From NCBI GenBank assembly GCA_964405335.1, contig CAYONP010000008.1:23778-87777 (forward strand): a stretch of 64,000 nucleotides of DNA, read 5' to 3'. The notes beneath the pieces are model-generated. The model did no database searches, was not told where the DNA came from, and saw only the letters and a program-made list of their open reading frames with translations. Each line of letters begins with the position of its first letter. The stretch's first letter is position 1. Origin of the DNA: CAYONP01 sp964405335. GTDB taxonomy: Bacteria > Armatimonadota > UBA10988. Shown here in pieces: positions 16,273 through 24,746 of this stretch. The position numbers and the translations under genes were made by a program.

Positions 16273-18615
16273 TCACTTGGGCACGATGGCCAACTCGTCG
16301 AGATAGACGGTTACCCTTGCCGCGTTGAAACTGTGGATCCAGACCTCGACGGCGACGCAGTCTGCCGGCGGGGTGAAGGGCAGGTCGAAGGCGGTCCACT
16401 CGCCGACGGTGGCCGGCGCGGTGCCCAGCGCCGGCATGTTGCCGCGTGCGTCGAGCTGGTTGAGCAACTGGCCGTCCTCGTCGAGGTAGCGTACATAGAG
16501 CCCCAGGCCGCCGCCCGACTCGGTGTAGACCCGGCCGGTCAGCCGGTAGCCCGCGCCGGCGGTCACCGGCACGGGCGACGAGGTGACGCTCGAGCCGCGC
16601 GTGTCGCTCTCATCGGTGATCTTGAGCGCATGGTCGCCCGCGGTGGCCTGCTCGTCGCTGATGCTGCTCATGCCGTCGCGCAGGTCCCAGCCGAAGGCGC
16701 CGCGCTCGAACGAGCCGTTGCGCAGCAGCGTGCCCTCGTCGGCCAGCAGGTGCGTGCCGGGGCGGATGGCGACCGTGACCGACGCCTGCGTCACCGGCGC
16801 GGTGAACTCGAGCCCGAGCCGCAGCGGCTGGACCGCGGCATCCTCTTCGATCTGCACCGGCTCGACGGCGAGCTCGCCGCCGTCGGCGTCGATGGTCACC
16901 TCGACCGCCTCGTCGAACGACCAGACCAGCAGCCGGCCGGGCTCCAGCTCCAGCCAGTCGCCGCCGGTGATCAGGGCGGTGCCGAAGGCGGTCGGCTCAC
17001 TGAACTCGACGGTGTCGGTGACGGTCAGGCTGCCCTCGCGCGAGTAGACGAAGCGGCGCTTGAGGCGGCGCAGCGACTCGACTGGGTAGCAGGCGGTCAG
17101 GTCGAACTCGAGGGTGTCGACCTGCTCGGTGAACTCGCTGTGCAGCAGCTCGCCGCGCGCGTCGCGGCCGGTGCGCTGCAGTTGCCCGCCGACGCGCGGC
17201 ACGGGGTGGCCGAACGAGTTGAGCATCCGGCTCTCGTAGCGCTGCGAGCTGAAGGTGCGCGCGGTGTAGACCTCGCCGCCGGGGTCGAGCAGCACCGGCT
17301 GGCGGCCGACCACGACGGTGTACGAGCCGACGTCGTTGTGGTTGTGGTGCTCGGCGTTGTGGCCGCCCTTGAGCGCGACGGCGAGCCGGCCCGCGGCGTC
17401 GACCGGCCGGCCGAGGTAGATGCCGGCCTCGGCGAACCAGGTGCGCGGCTCGGGCTTGAGCTCGGCGGCCGGCGCCGGCGGGCGGTCGGCGGCGGCGTTG
17501 CCGAACGACCAGAGGATTGCCTCATAGAGCTGGCCGCCGGCGCTGATGCCGTCGCTCTCGCCACCCGGCAGGCCGAGGCCGAAGTAGCGGTTGATGTACC
17601 AGACCAACTGCGCCGACGGCCGGGCGGTGACCGAGCAGTCGGCGAACGCCGGGCAGACGCCGCCGGCGATCTCGATGCGAGTGCCATAGAGCGCCGGCGC
17701 GCGGGCGGTTTCGCGGCTGATCAAGTCGATCCCGCCGCCGGTCGCCTGGCGGACCAGCTCGCTCAAGGTGATGAAGTTGCCGAAGCCGTAGTTCCAGTAG
17801 CCGACCCCCTCCGAGCAGTAGCCGTCGGCGGTGAAGCCGCGGAGGAAGTTGTTCGCATAGTCGGCGCCGGCGAGGATGAACAGCGCCAGGTCGTCGCGGT
17901 CGTCGATCATCGCCAGCGCGGTGCCGACCACGCCGGCCAGGCAGACGGTGTTCCAGTTGTTGGTCCCGGTCAGCCACCAGTTGCGCTCGCGCTCGCCGAG
18001 GACCATGGCGCGGAACGGGTCGAGGATGCGCTCGCGGACCGTGGCGCGGACCAGCTCGGCGACCTCGGGGTCGAGCCGCTCGCCGAGCAGTGCCACGGCG
18101 GTGGCCAGGTTGCCGCCGAGGTGCGCGGCACCGAGGTCGATGTCGATCTGTTCGCCGCGGAAGTTGGTCAGCCGCGTGTCGTGCGCCGGCATGGTCCAGC
18201 AGCGCTCGGCGCAGATGGCGCGCATCGCCTCTTCGAGCGGCGGGATGAAGCGACCCTGGTTCTCGACACACTCGGCCAGGGTCAGGGTGGCGATGCGGCC
18301 GCGGCGCCGGCCGGCGACGCTCTGCCAGCGGGTCCGGTTGCCGTTGCGGCTGAACTCGAGGTAGAGCTCGTCGGGCTGCTCGGGCAGCGGCTCATCGAGC
18401 AGCGGCTCGGCCCGGCGGACGACCTCGGCATAGGCCGGATGCGCGGCCAGCGACTGCCAGGCGGCGCGGTCGTCGATCGGCCGGCCGACGACCGGCCGGT
18501 CGTCGACCAGCAGCGCGGCGACCTGGTCGATCCGGGCGCGCTCGGGCGGCGCCTGCTGCGCGCAGGCGGCGGCCGAAAGCAGAAGGCTGATCATGATCGC
18601 GCTCCGGGCACGCAT
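16273..18615 (-). CDS. Heparinase II/III-like polysaccharide lyase with C-terminal carbohydrate-binding domain
   Basis: A 780-aa exported protein. It has an N-terminal signal sequence (MISLLLSAAACAQ, possibly a lipoprotein signal) and an alpha/alpha-toroid from about 40 to 400 with NWWLTGTNNWNTVC and GYCSEGVGYWNYG, the motif region of alginate/heparin lyases. A beta-sandwich follows, with GGHNAEHHNHNDVGSY near 420, whose His and Asn residues are typical of the heparinase II/III family. A CBM4/9-like jelly roll lies at about 620-780 (NGSFERGAFGWDL, YLDELAIVPK). It should cleave acidic polysaccharides by beta-elimination outside the cytoplasm. It is the last of a minus-strand run with sulfatase, deacetylase and acyltransferase genes. 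The start at 18615 has GGAG 6 nt upstream; ATG 18594 is equally possible. Confidence 0.85.
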   Translation of the reverse strand: MRARSAIMISLLLSAAACAQQAPPERARIDQVAALLVDDRPVVGRPIDDRAAWQSLAAHPAYAEVVRRAEPLLDEPLPEQPDELYLEFSRNGNRTRWQSVAGRRRGRIATLTLAECVENQGRFIPPLEEAMRAICAERCWTMPAHDTRLTNFRGEQIDIDLGAAHLGGNLATAVALLGERLDPEVAELVRATVRERILDPFRAMVLGERERNWWLTGTNNWNTVCLAGVVGTALAMIDDRDDLALFILAGADYANNFLRGFTADGYCSEGVGYWNYGFGNFITLSELVRQATGGGIDLISRETARAPALYGTRIEIAGGVCPAFADCSVTARPSAQLVWYINRYFGLGLPGGESDGISAGGQLYEAILWSFGNAAADRPPAPAAELKPEPRTWFAEAGIYLGRPVDAAGRLAVALKGGHNAEHHNHNDVGSYTVVVGRQPVLLDPGGEVYTARTFSSQRYESRMLNSFGHPVPRVGGQLQRTGRDARGELLHSEFTEQVDTLEFDLTACYPVESLRRLKRRFVYSREGSLTVTDTVEFSEPTAFGTALITGGDWLELEPGRLLVWSFDEAVEVTIDADGGELAVEPVQIEEDAAVQPLRLGLEFTAPVTQASVTVAIRPGTHLLADEGTLLRNGSFERGAFGWDLRDGMSSISDEQATAGDHALKITDESDTRGSSVTSSPVPVTAGAGYRLTGRVYTESGGGLGLYVRYLDEDGQLLNQLDARGNMPALGTAPATVGEWTAFDLPFTPPADCVAVEVWIHSFNAARVTVYLDELAIVPK

Positions 18616-18627
18616 CGCCGGCTCCGG

Positions 18628-19320
18628 CTACACCGGCCCGTCGTTCGCCAGCCGATCGGCATATGCCTGCACCGCGTCGAGCCGCAGTTGCACCTCGTCG
18701 CGCAGGCCGGCGAGGCCGCGGCACGGCTCAATCGGCTCGCCGTAGACGTAGAACACGCGCGAGTAGGGCAGCACGGCGACATGCTGGTCCCACGAGCGGC
18801 GGATGACGAACGTGCGGGTGGCGGCCACGCCGAGCGGCACGATGGCGCTGCCGGTGCGCTGGGCCAGCAGCGCCACGCCCGGCTTGACGTAACCGGCCGG
18901 GCCGCGCGAGCCGTCGACCGCGACGAGCAACTGATGCCCCGCCTCGACCGCCTCGACAGAGGCCCGCAGCGCCGCCCGCGGCTGCCGATTGGGCGAGCCG
19001 TGGATGACCGTCACCCCGAGCCGTCGCGCGCCGGCGGCGACGAACCGGCCGTGGCGGTGCGGCGAGAGCATCATCGCCGGCCGCGGCGTGGCTGGGAAGG
19101 CGCCGAAGGCGAAGGCGTAGCGGTGAAAGAAGGCGCCCACCGGTGCCGCCGCGGCGCGCAGCGCCTGGAGCCGGTGGCCGCGGTCGACCTCGACCACCTG
19201 CCACGTATCCCAGAGCAGCCGCAGCAGCGACAGCACCGACCAGGCCGAGAACTCGCCGGCATGGTCGAGCAAAGCATCGCCGACGCGACTCAGCGGACGT
19301 TTGCCCCCCGGCAGGCTCAT
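18628..19320 (-). CDS. LPLAT-family acyltransferase, DUF374 type
   Basis: A 230-aa protein with the DUF374 acyltransferase pattern: MMLSPHRHGRFVAAGARRLG near residue 83, then VTVIHGS, EAGHQLLVAVDGSRGPAGYVKPGVALLAQRTG near 127, and SWDQHVAVLPYSRVFYVYGEPI near 181. In this family HxxxxD is replaced by an S-x-x-x-DG-like motif (here SPHRHG), and DG(S/P)RGP binds the acceptor. Likely job: acylation of a lipid A or phospholipid precursor at the inner membrane face (inference). The start overlaps the previous stop by 4 nt (ATGA). It is followed 12 nt later by the lyase gene. Confidence 0.8.
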   Translation of the reverse strand: MSLPGGKRPLSRVGDALLDHAGEFSAWSVLSLLRLLWDTWQVVEVDRGHRLQALRAAAAPVGAFFHRYAFAFGAFPATPRPAMMLSPHRHGRFVAAGARRLGVTVIHGSPNRQPRAALRASVEAVEAGHQLLVAVDGSRGPAGYVKPGVALLAQRTGSAIVPLGVAATRTFVIRRSWDQHVAVLPYSRVFYVYGEPIEPCRGLAGLRDEVQLRLDAVQAYADRLANDGPV

Positions 19321-20081
19321 CCCGTGGCCGCCTGGTCATAGCGCAGCGGCCGTAGATCGTGCTCGACCGCCCATGCCACCACGCGCGGGTCGCAGAACAG
19401 CCGGCGCTCCCAGTCTCGCCCACGGGCGACCTGCTCGCCGTCGTAGCCGGCATGGCCCAGCCGCCGCATCTCGGGGGTGTCATGGGCCGGGTGGCCGACC
19501 AGCAGGTAGGCCCCCGCCGGCGCGGCCGCCAGGCGGGCGAGCAGCCGCTCGACCGGGTCGCCGTCGGCCTCGACCTCGGGCAGCCGCCCGCAGCCGGGCA
19601 GGCGGTGAACCAGCCCCTTCGCCTCGCACCAGGCCCGCCAGGCCGGCTCGAGCCCGTCGACGGTCCAGAGGAAGCCCATGTGGCAATCGGCGTAGCGGAT
19701 GTCGAACCCGGCCGCGCAGAGCCGGTCGAGCTGCGCGCCCAGCTCGGCCAGGACCTGCTCAATCGCCGGCGCGCGCTGTTGGACCGCGCGGGTCGTCTGC
19801 GGGAAGCAGCCCTGCCCGTCGACCAGCTCGGGCACCTGCTCGGGCGGCAGCACGGGCCCCCAGCGGACGGCGTCCCACTCGGCGGTCAGGCAGCAGTGGA
19901 GGCCGCAGCAGAGACCTCGCTCGCCGGCCAGCAGCGCCGCGGCGTGGTCGAGCGTCGGGCCCGGTGCCAGCACGCTGGTGTTGCGCAGGATGCCCGTGCG
20001 AAAGGCCTCGAGGATGGCCCGGTCGGCGGTTTCGGCGCTGCCGGCGTCGTCGCCGCGGGTGACCAGCCGCAGCTCAGCCAT
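19317..20081 (-). CDS. ChbG/HpnK (YdjC)-family carbohydrate deacetylase
   Basis: A 254-aa protein. It has TRGDDAGSAETADRAI near residue 8 with the metal-binding aspartates, NTSVLAPGP near 34, GLHCCLTAEWDAVRWGPV near 60 with the metal-binding His, YADCHMGF near 130 and VGHPAHDT near 192. These are the marks of YdjC/ChbG deacetylases, which remove N-acetyl groups from chitooligosaccharides and related sugars or hopanoid glucosamine. It has no signal peptide. The ATG at 20081 has GGAGG 6 nt upstream and overlaps the sulfatase end by 8 nt. The context points to processing of amino-sugar oligosaccharides released by the neighbouring enzymes. Confidence 0.85.
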   Translation of the reverse strand: MAELRLVTRGDDAGSAETADRAILEAFRTGILRNTSVLAPGPTLDHAAALLAGERGLCCGLHCCLTAEWDAVRWGPVLPPEQVPELVDGQGCFPQTTRAVQQRAPAIEQVLAELGAQLDRLCAAGFDIRYADCHMGFLWTVDGLEPAWRAWCEAKGLVHRLPGCGRLPEVEADGDPVERLLARLAAAPAGAYLLVGHPAHDTPEMRRLGHAGYDGEQVARGRDWERRLFCDPRVVAWAVEHDLRPLRYDQAATG

Positions 20082-21480
20082 CGGCCGCCTCCGGGGCGTC
20101 GTGCTCGGCGGTCAGGCGGGCGGTGTGCGCCGAGTCGAGAAACGGATCGTCGGTCCGCCGGCGCCAGCCGTCGAGCGCTACGCGCAGCCGGGTCAGCGTC
20201 GCCGCGTGGGCCGGGTCGTCGGCCCGGTTGTGGTACTCGACCGGGTCGGACTCCAGGTCGTAGAGCTCCCACTCAGGCGGCTGCATCGCCGTCTCAATCG
20301 CCGCGCGCACCGGCGTGCCGGCGAACGCCTCGCCCATCACCGCCGCGTAGGCCGAGCAGCCGTCGACCGCGCCGAGCGGGTTGCGCCGGCCGGGCACCAG
20401 GTTGCGAATCAGCTTGAACCGCCGGTCACGCACCGCCCGGCGCGGCATCCAGTGCTCGTGGGTGTGGCTGTGATGCTCGGCGAAGAGGTAAGGCGGCGAG
20501 CCGCCGTCGCCGCGCAGCGCCGGCAGCAGCGACGAACCGGGCAGGCCGCCCGGCGCTTGGCAGCCGGTCGCCTCGCAGATCGTCGGCAGCAGGTCGGCGG
20601 TGCAGCTCAGCCGCTGCGAGACGGCGCCCGCGACGGCGTGGCCCGGCCAGCGGACAATCAGCGGGATGCGCAGACCCGACTCGTAGCAGGTGGTCTTGGC
20701 GCGGGTGAACGGCGGGCCATGGTCGCCGATCAGGATGATCAGCGTCTCGTCGAGCCGGCCGGCGGCGGTCAGCTCGTCGAGCAGCAGGCCGACACCGAAG
20801 TCGAGCCGGCGGTTGCAGTTGTGGTAGTTGGCGACCTCCTCGCGGCAGGCCGGGGTGTCGACTGGCAGCCAGTCGAACAGCGGCGCCTCGCCCGGCTCGA
20901 GCGGCTGGTCGGGCAGGCCGGCGTGCTGCTTGAGCAGCGGGCGGTGCGGATCGACAAAGCTGACCTTGAGGAAGAACGGCGCGTCGCCCAGGCCGGCGAG
21001 GAACTCCCGCGCGTCGGCGGCGACGGTACGCGGGTCGCGCGTCCGCGCCGCGTTGGTGCGCCGGAACTCGAACGGCGGCTCGGGCGCGGTGTGGATCTTG
21101 CCGATCACGCCGGTGCGATAGCCGGCGGCGCCGAGCAGGCTCGGAATGGTCGGTAGCGCGCGCGGCATGGCATAGCCGCGGTGGCTCAGGCCGAGTTGGC
21201 CGTTCTGATGCGGGAACCGGCCGGTGAAGATGGTCGACCGCGACGGGCTGCACGAGGCCTGCGACACCCACACCGTGGCAAATCGCGTGCCCTCGCGGGC
21301 GAGTCGGTCGCAGTGCGGGGTGAGCGCGGCCGGGTCGCCATAGCAGCCGAGCTGCGGGCCGAGGTCGTCGCCGGTGATCAGCAGCACATTCGGCCGTCGC
21401 GCCGCCCCACCGGCGTGTTGCGCCACCGCCGCCGCGGCCGCTGCGGCGCAGAAGGCCCGCCGATTGAGCGACTCCGCCAC
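20074..21480 (-). CDS. Exported sulfatase, formylglycine-dependent
   Basis: A 468-aa arylsulfatase-like protein. RRAFCAAAAAAAVAQHAGGAA at the N-terminus is a Tat-type signal. PNVLLITGDDLGPQLGCYG near residue 30 holds the Ca-binding aspartates. C77-SPSRS is the C-x-P-S-R site whose Cys is converted to formylglycine, so it is a Cys-type sulfatase. GYRTGVIGKIH near 122 and LIGDHGPPFTRAKTTCYESG near 260 are standard sulfatase motifs. It hydrolyses sulfate esters of carbohydrates, probably in the periplasm. The GTG start at 21480 has GGGAG 7 nt upstream. No anaerobic or FGE-type maturase is in the window. It heads the sulfatase-deacetylase-acyltransferase-lyase run. Confidence 0.9.
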   Translation of the reverse strand: MAESLNRRAFCAAAAAAAVAQHAGGAARRPNVLLITGDDLGPQLGCYGDPAALTPHCDRLAREGTRFATVWVSQASCSPSRSTIFTGRFPHQNGQLGLSHRGYAMPRALPTIPSLLGAAGYRTGVIGKIHTAPEPPFEFRRTNAARTRDPRTVAADAREFLAGLGDAPFFLKVSFVDPHRPLLKQHAGLPDQPLEPGEAPLFDWLPVDTPACREEVANYHNCNRRLDFGVGLLLDELTAAGRLDETLIILIGDHGPPFTRAKTTCYESGLRIPLIVRWPGHAVAGAVSQRLSCTADLLPTICEATGCQAPGGLPGSSLLPALRGDGGSPPYLFAEHHSHTHEHWMPRRAVRDRRFKLIRNLVPGRRNPLGAVDGCSAYAAVMGEAFAGTPVRAAIETAMQPPEWELYDLESDPVEYHNRADDPAHAATLTRLRVALDGWRRRTDDPFLDSAHTARLTAEHDAPEAADG

Positions 21481-21537
21481 CGCCAGACTCCCGCCGCGAG
21501 GCTACCCGTTCACGCCCAGCGCGTCAACCGCCCGGCG

Positions 21538-21589
21538 CAGAAAAAGGGACGGACCCAATTTCTAGAAATTGGGTCCGTCCCTTTTTCTG
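21538..21589. repeat. Perfect 52-nt palindrome of the GGGGAC/GGGAC class
   Basis: CAGAAAAAGGGACGGACCC continues through AATTTCTAGAAATT to its exact complement ending TTTTTCTG. The symmetry is perfect over 52 nt. Both arms end in A5/T5, so it can act as an intrinsic terminator in either direction. Its central CTAG supplies the stop codon of the glycosyltransferase gene. The arm sequence is that of the GGGGACGGACCC repeats at 11.2 and 16.2 kb. Confidence 0.85.
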
Positions 21590-22740
21590 GCGCGGTAGCG
21601 CCTGGCCGCCTCGGCCAGCACCTCGGCCTGGCGGCGGCCGACCGACTCCCAGGTCTGGCCGGCCACGCGGGCGCGGAGGACCTCGGGCTCGGGCGGCGCG
21701 GCGAGGGTCTCGCGGATGGCGGCCGCCAGCGCCGCCGCGTTGCCGCGGGGGACCAGCCGGCCGGCGTCGCCGAGCAGTTCGGGCACGCCGCCGACGGCGG
21801 TGGCGACGACCGGCGTGCCTATCGCCAGCGCCTCGATGACCACATTCGGTGTGCCTTCGTGGTCGCTGGCGAGGACCAGGCAGTCGGCGGCGGCGAGCCA
21901 GTCGGGGACCTTCTCGTGGGGCTGCGGTCCGGCAAACAGCAGGCGTTGGGTGAGCCCGAGCTGCCGCGCCTGTGAGGCCAGTCGATCGGCCTCCGGGCCG
22001 CCGCCGACCAGGGCCAGCCGGACGCCGGGCAGTTCGGCCACTGCGTCGAGGATGAGGTCGATCCGCTTCACGTCGCGCAGGGCGCCGAGGTAGCAGAGCC
22101 ACGGCTCGTCGGCCAGGCCGAGCCGGCACCGCGCCTCGCCGCGGTCGCGGGGCGAGAACCGCGCCGCGTCGTAGCCGGAGGGCAGCACGACGGCCTGTTC
22201 GGCGGCGAAGCCGAGGTCGACCAGCCGGTCGCGGAGGTCGGTCGAGACGACGATCAGCCCGTCGGCCTGTTCGAGCGCGGCGGCGATCTGCTCGGTCTCG
22301 CCCGGCCGGCTGCCGTGCAGGTAGACATCACTGCCGTGGGCACCGAGGACGAGCGGCAGGCGCAGTTCGCGGGCCAGCGCGGCGGCGGCGGCGCCGTCGG
22401 GGTAGAGAAAGTGGCCCAGGACGAGTTCGAACGGCTGTTCGTCGTGGAGCCGGCGGACCAGCCGGCTGACGCCGCGGGCCATCGATCGGGCGCGCGATTT
22501 TCGCCACAGGCCTGGAGGGGCAAAGAAGCCCGGCCGATAGATCGGATAGTCGGGCGTCGATTCGAACGCGGCCGGCCGCGGCCCGCGCTGGCGGAGCCAG
22601 GCGAGCGGATAGCGCGGCTGCGGGACCACCACTCGCAGCCGGCAGTGCGCCGCGAGCGCGCGCAGGCGGGGTGGCATGAAGGCTGCCTGGTAAGGCTGGG
22701 CCGGCGTCGGATAGAGGCGCGTGAGCACCAGGACGTCCAT
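21562..22740 (-). CDS. Glycosyltransferase family 4 (GT-B)
   Basis: A 392-aa GT-B enzyme. The N-terminal Rossmann domain begins MDVLVLTRLYPTPAQPYQAAF; GAHGSDVYLHG is near residue 145. The C-terminal domain has LCYLGALRDVKRIDLILDA near 225, then GGGPEADRL, ADCLVLASDHEGTPNVVIEALAIGTPVVAT near 305 with the EGTPN-E catalytic/donor motif, and VGGVPEL. It transfers a sugar from a nucleotide donor. The ATG at 22740 begins the Rossmann strand directly. The last residues (KRDGPNF) are encoded by the palindrome at 21538-21589, so the natural C-terminus was probably replaced when the repeat inserted. It diverges from the histidine kinase at 22796. Confidence 0.9.
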   Translation of the reverse strand: MDVLVLTRLYPTPAQPYQAAFMPPRLRALAAHCRLRVVVPQPRYPLAWLRQRGPRPAAFESTPDYPIYRPGFFAPPGLWRKSRARSMARGVSRLVRRLHDEQPFELVLGHFLYPDGAAAAALARELRLPLVLGAHGSDVYLHGSRPGETEQIAAALEQADGLIVVSTDLRDRLVDLGFAAEQAVVLPSGYDAARFSPRDRGEARCRLGLADEPWLCYLGALRDVKRIDLILDAVAELPGVRLALVGGGPEADRLASQARQLGLTQRLLFAGPQPHEKVPDWLAAADCLVLASDHEGTPNVVIEALAIGTPVVATAVGGVPELLGDAGRLVPRGNAAALAAAIRETLAAPPEPEVLRARVAGQTWESVGRRQAEVLAEAARRYRARKRDGPNF

Positions 22741-22795
22741 GGGCGCGGTTTCGGCCGTGCGCGGTGGGCTCCTGCCGGCGGCGAGGTGACGGGTG

Positions 22796-23857
22796 ATGCA
22801 AGCGACACTCGAGCGACGGCCCCAGCGCGGGCTGCGGGAGGCTTCCCTGCAAGCCGTCCTGCAGGCCGTCGACGAGGCCGTGCTGGTGATCGACGACGAG
22901 CACCGCCTGTGCCAGGCCAATCCCCGGGTGTGGGAGCTGCTCGGCATGGAGCCGGCCGAGACGCTGGCCGAAATCCGCACCCACCTGACCGCCTGCGTCG
23001 CCGACCCGGAGCGCTACCTGTCGCTGGTCGAAACCGGCGCGGGCGACGGCGTCGAGCTCGAGCTGCTCCGCCCGTTCCGCCGCATCCTCCGCCGCCGTGT
23101 GGCCCGATTGCCCGGTGGCTGGCTGGTGACCTACCGCGATGTCACCCGTGACAGCGAGGTCAACCGGCTGAAGACCGAGTTCGTGGCCAGCGTGTCGCAC
23201 GAGCTGCGCACGCCGATGGCGGCCATCCGTGGGTTCATCAGCGTGGTCATGGAAGACCGCGAGAATCTCGCGCCCGACCAGGTCCATCACTTCCTCAACA
23301 TCGCGCTGCAGGAGACCGATCGGCTGAGCCGCCTGATCGACGACCTGCTCGACATCGCTCGGATCGAGTCGGGCCGGTATGCCAACCGGCCGGTCGAGTT
23401 CGAGGTCGCGGCGCTGCTGCGCGAGGCGGCGGCGACGATCCTACCCGAGGCGCTGGAGGCCGATCTCCGCTTCGAGGTCGAGGCGCCGGCGAGCGGGACG
23501 ATCTGGCGCGGCGACCGCGACCAGATTCTGCAGATCCTGCTCAACCTGCTTTCGAACGCGGTGAAGTTCACCGGCGCGGGTGGATCGGTGACGCTGCGTG
23601 GTATGTGTGAGTTGGGGAACCTGCGGGTCGAGGTGGCCGACACCGGGTGTGGCATCGCCGCGGATGAGCTGCCGCACATCTTCGACAAGTTCTACCGCTG
23701 CCGGCGCAGCCGCGCCAGCTACCGCGGGACGGGTCTCGGCCTGTCGATTGCCCGCGAGCTGGCCGAGGCGCACGGCGGGCGGATCGAGGTGGACAGCACG
23801 CTGGGCGCCGGGACCACCTTCCGCGTGGTCCTGCCGCGGGTCCAGAGGGAGGACTGA
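22796..23857 (+). CDS. PAS-domain sensor histidine kinase, soluble
   Basis: A 353-aa cytoplasmic kinase without membrane helices. A PAS domain spans about residues 15-110 (VDEAVLVIDDEHRLCQANPRVWELLGM). HisKA has the phosphorylated H135 in VSHELRTPMAAIRGF. The ATPase domain has LLNLLSNAVKF (N box), VEVADTGCGI (G1), FDKFYR (F box) and GTGLGLSIAREL (G2). ATG 22796 is chosen because GAGGTGA lies 6 nt upstream. It is followed 1 nt later by a receiver protein, its probable partner, and then by a sigma-54 activator. The PAS ligand is unknown. Confidence 0.9.
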   Translation: MQATLERRPQRGLREASLQAVLQAVDEAVLVIDDEHRLCQANPRVWELLGMEPAETLAEIRTHLTACVADPERYLSLVETGAGDGVELELLRPFRRILRRRVARLPGGWLVTYRDVTRDSEVNRLKTEFVASVSHELRTPMAAIRGFISVVMEDRENLAPDQVHHFLNIALQETDRLSRLIDDLLDIARIESGRYANRPVEFEVAALLREAAATILPEALEADLRFEVEAPASGTIWRGDRDQILQILLNLLSNAVKFTGAGGSVTLRGMCELGNLRVEVADTGCGIAADELPHIFDKFYRCRRSRASYRGTGLGLSIARELAEAHGGRIEVDSTLGAGTTFRVVLPRVQRED

Positions 23858-23858
23858 G

Positions 23859-24734
23859 GTGGCGCACCGCGTGTTGGTCGTCGATGACGAGCGGAGTACG
23901 CTCAAGCTGGTCGACTACGTGCTCGGCGAGGCGGGCTACGAGGTCGCCTTCGCGCTCGACGGGCGCGATGGGATCGACAAGCTGGAGAGCTTCCTGCCGC
24001 ACCTGATCATCGCCGACGTGATCATGCCCCAGATGGACGGCCTGGAGATGTGCCGCCGGGTCCGCTGCGAGCCGGGGTTCGAGCTGGTGCCGTTCATCTT
24101 CCTCTCGGCCCGGACGCAGATTGCCGCGCAGGTCGAGGGGCTCGAGACCGGCGCCGACGACTACATCCCCAAGCCGTTCGACCGCGACGAGCTGGTTGCC
24201 CGGGTCGAGGCGGTGCTGCGCCGCGCGGCGGTGTTTGAGCAGGCGGCCCGGATCGACATGCTCAGCGGGCTGGGCAACCGCGAGTTCTTCGAGCAGCGGT
24301 TGTGCGAGGAGCTCTACCGCGAGTCGCGCTACGGCACCACCTCGGCGATGGCGCTGATGGCCATCGACCTGGACGAGCTGGACGAGCTCGCCGCGCGGCA
24401 TGGCAGCGCCGCCGCCGACGCGATGATCCGCGCCGTCGGCCGCTTCCTGCGCGACAACGTGCGCGCGCTCGATGTGCCGGCGCGGTATTGCGAGACCGGC
24501 TTCGTGGTGCTCATGCCGCACACCAATGCCGAGCAGGCGCGCATCGCCGTGCGCCGCCTGCGCGACCTGCTGGCCGCCGAGCGGGTGAGCATCGCCGGCC
24601 GGCCGCACGCGATCGAGGCGGGGTTCGGGCTGGAAGTGGTCGGCCGGGCGCTGATGGACGATGTGGCCGAGATGATCGAACGCGCCCACGCGACGATGAT
24701 CGCCGCCCGGCGAGCCAAGTCGGCGGTAGCTTAG
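23859..24734 (+). CDS. Response regulator with degenerate GGDEF domain
   Basis: A 291-aa protein. The receiver (1-122) is complete: VLVVDDE, the phospho-acceptor Asp in IIADVIMPQMDG, SA in FLSARTQ, and the Lys in DYIPKPF. The second half (about 140-285) has the GGDEF fold: LSGLGNREFFEQRL near 142 and AIDLDELDELAARHGSAAADAMI near 170. The signature loop is CETGF instead of GGDEF, so diguanylate cyclase activity is unlikely. It may act as a dimerising or GTP-binding output module. The GTG start at 23859 has GGAGG 6 nt upstream. It sits in one operon with the kinase before and the sigma-54 regulator after it. Confidence 0.85.
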   Translation: MAHRVLVVDDERSTLKLVDYVLGEAGYEVAFALDGRDGIDKLESFLPHLIIADVIMPQMDGLEMCRRVRCEPGFELVPFIFLSARTQIAAQVEGLETGADDYIPKPFDRDELVARVEAVLRRAAVFEQAARIDMLSGLGNREFFEQRLCEELYRESRYGTTSAMALMAIDLDELDELAARHGSAAADAMIRAVGRFLRDNVRALDVPARYCETGFVVLMPHTNAEQARIAVRRLRDLLAAERVSIAGRPHAIEAGFGLEVVGRALMDDVAEMIERAHATMIAARRAKSAVA

Positions 24735-24746
24735 AGGAGTTGCCCG

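Noticed and set aside
16060..19341. 1093-codon open frame on the plus strand
   Set aside because: It is the antisense shadow of the lyase and acyltransferase genes; its translation is low-complexity and has no domain.
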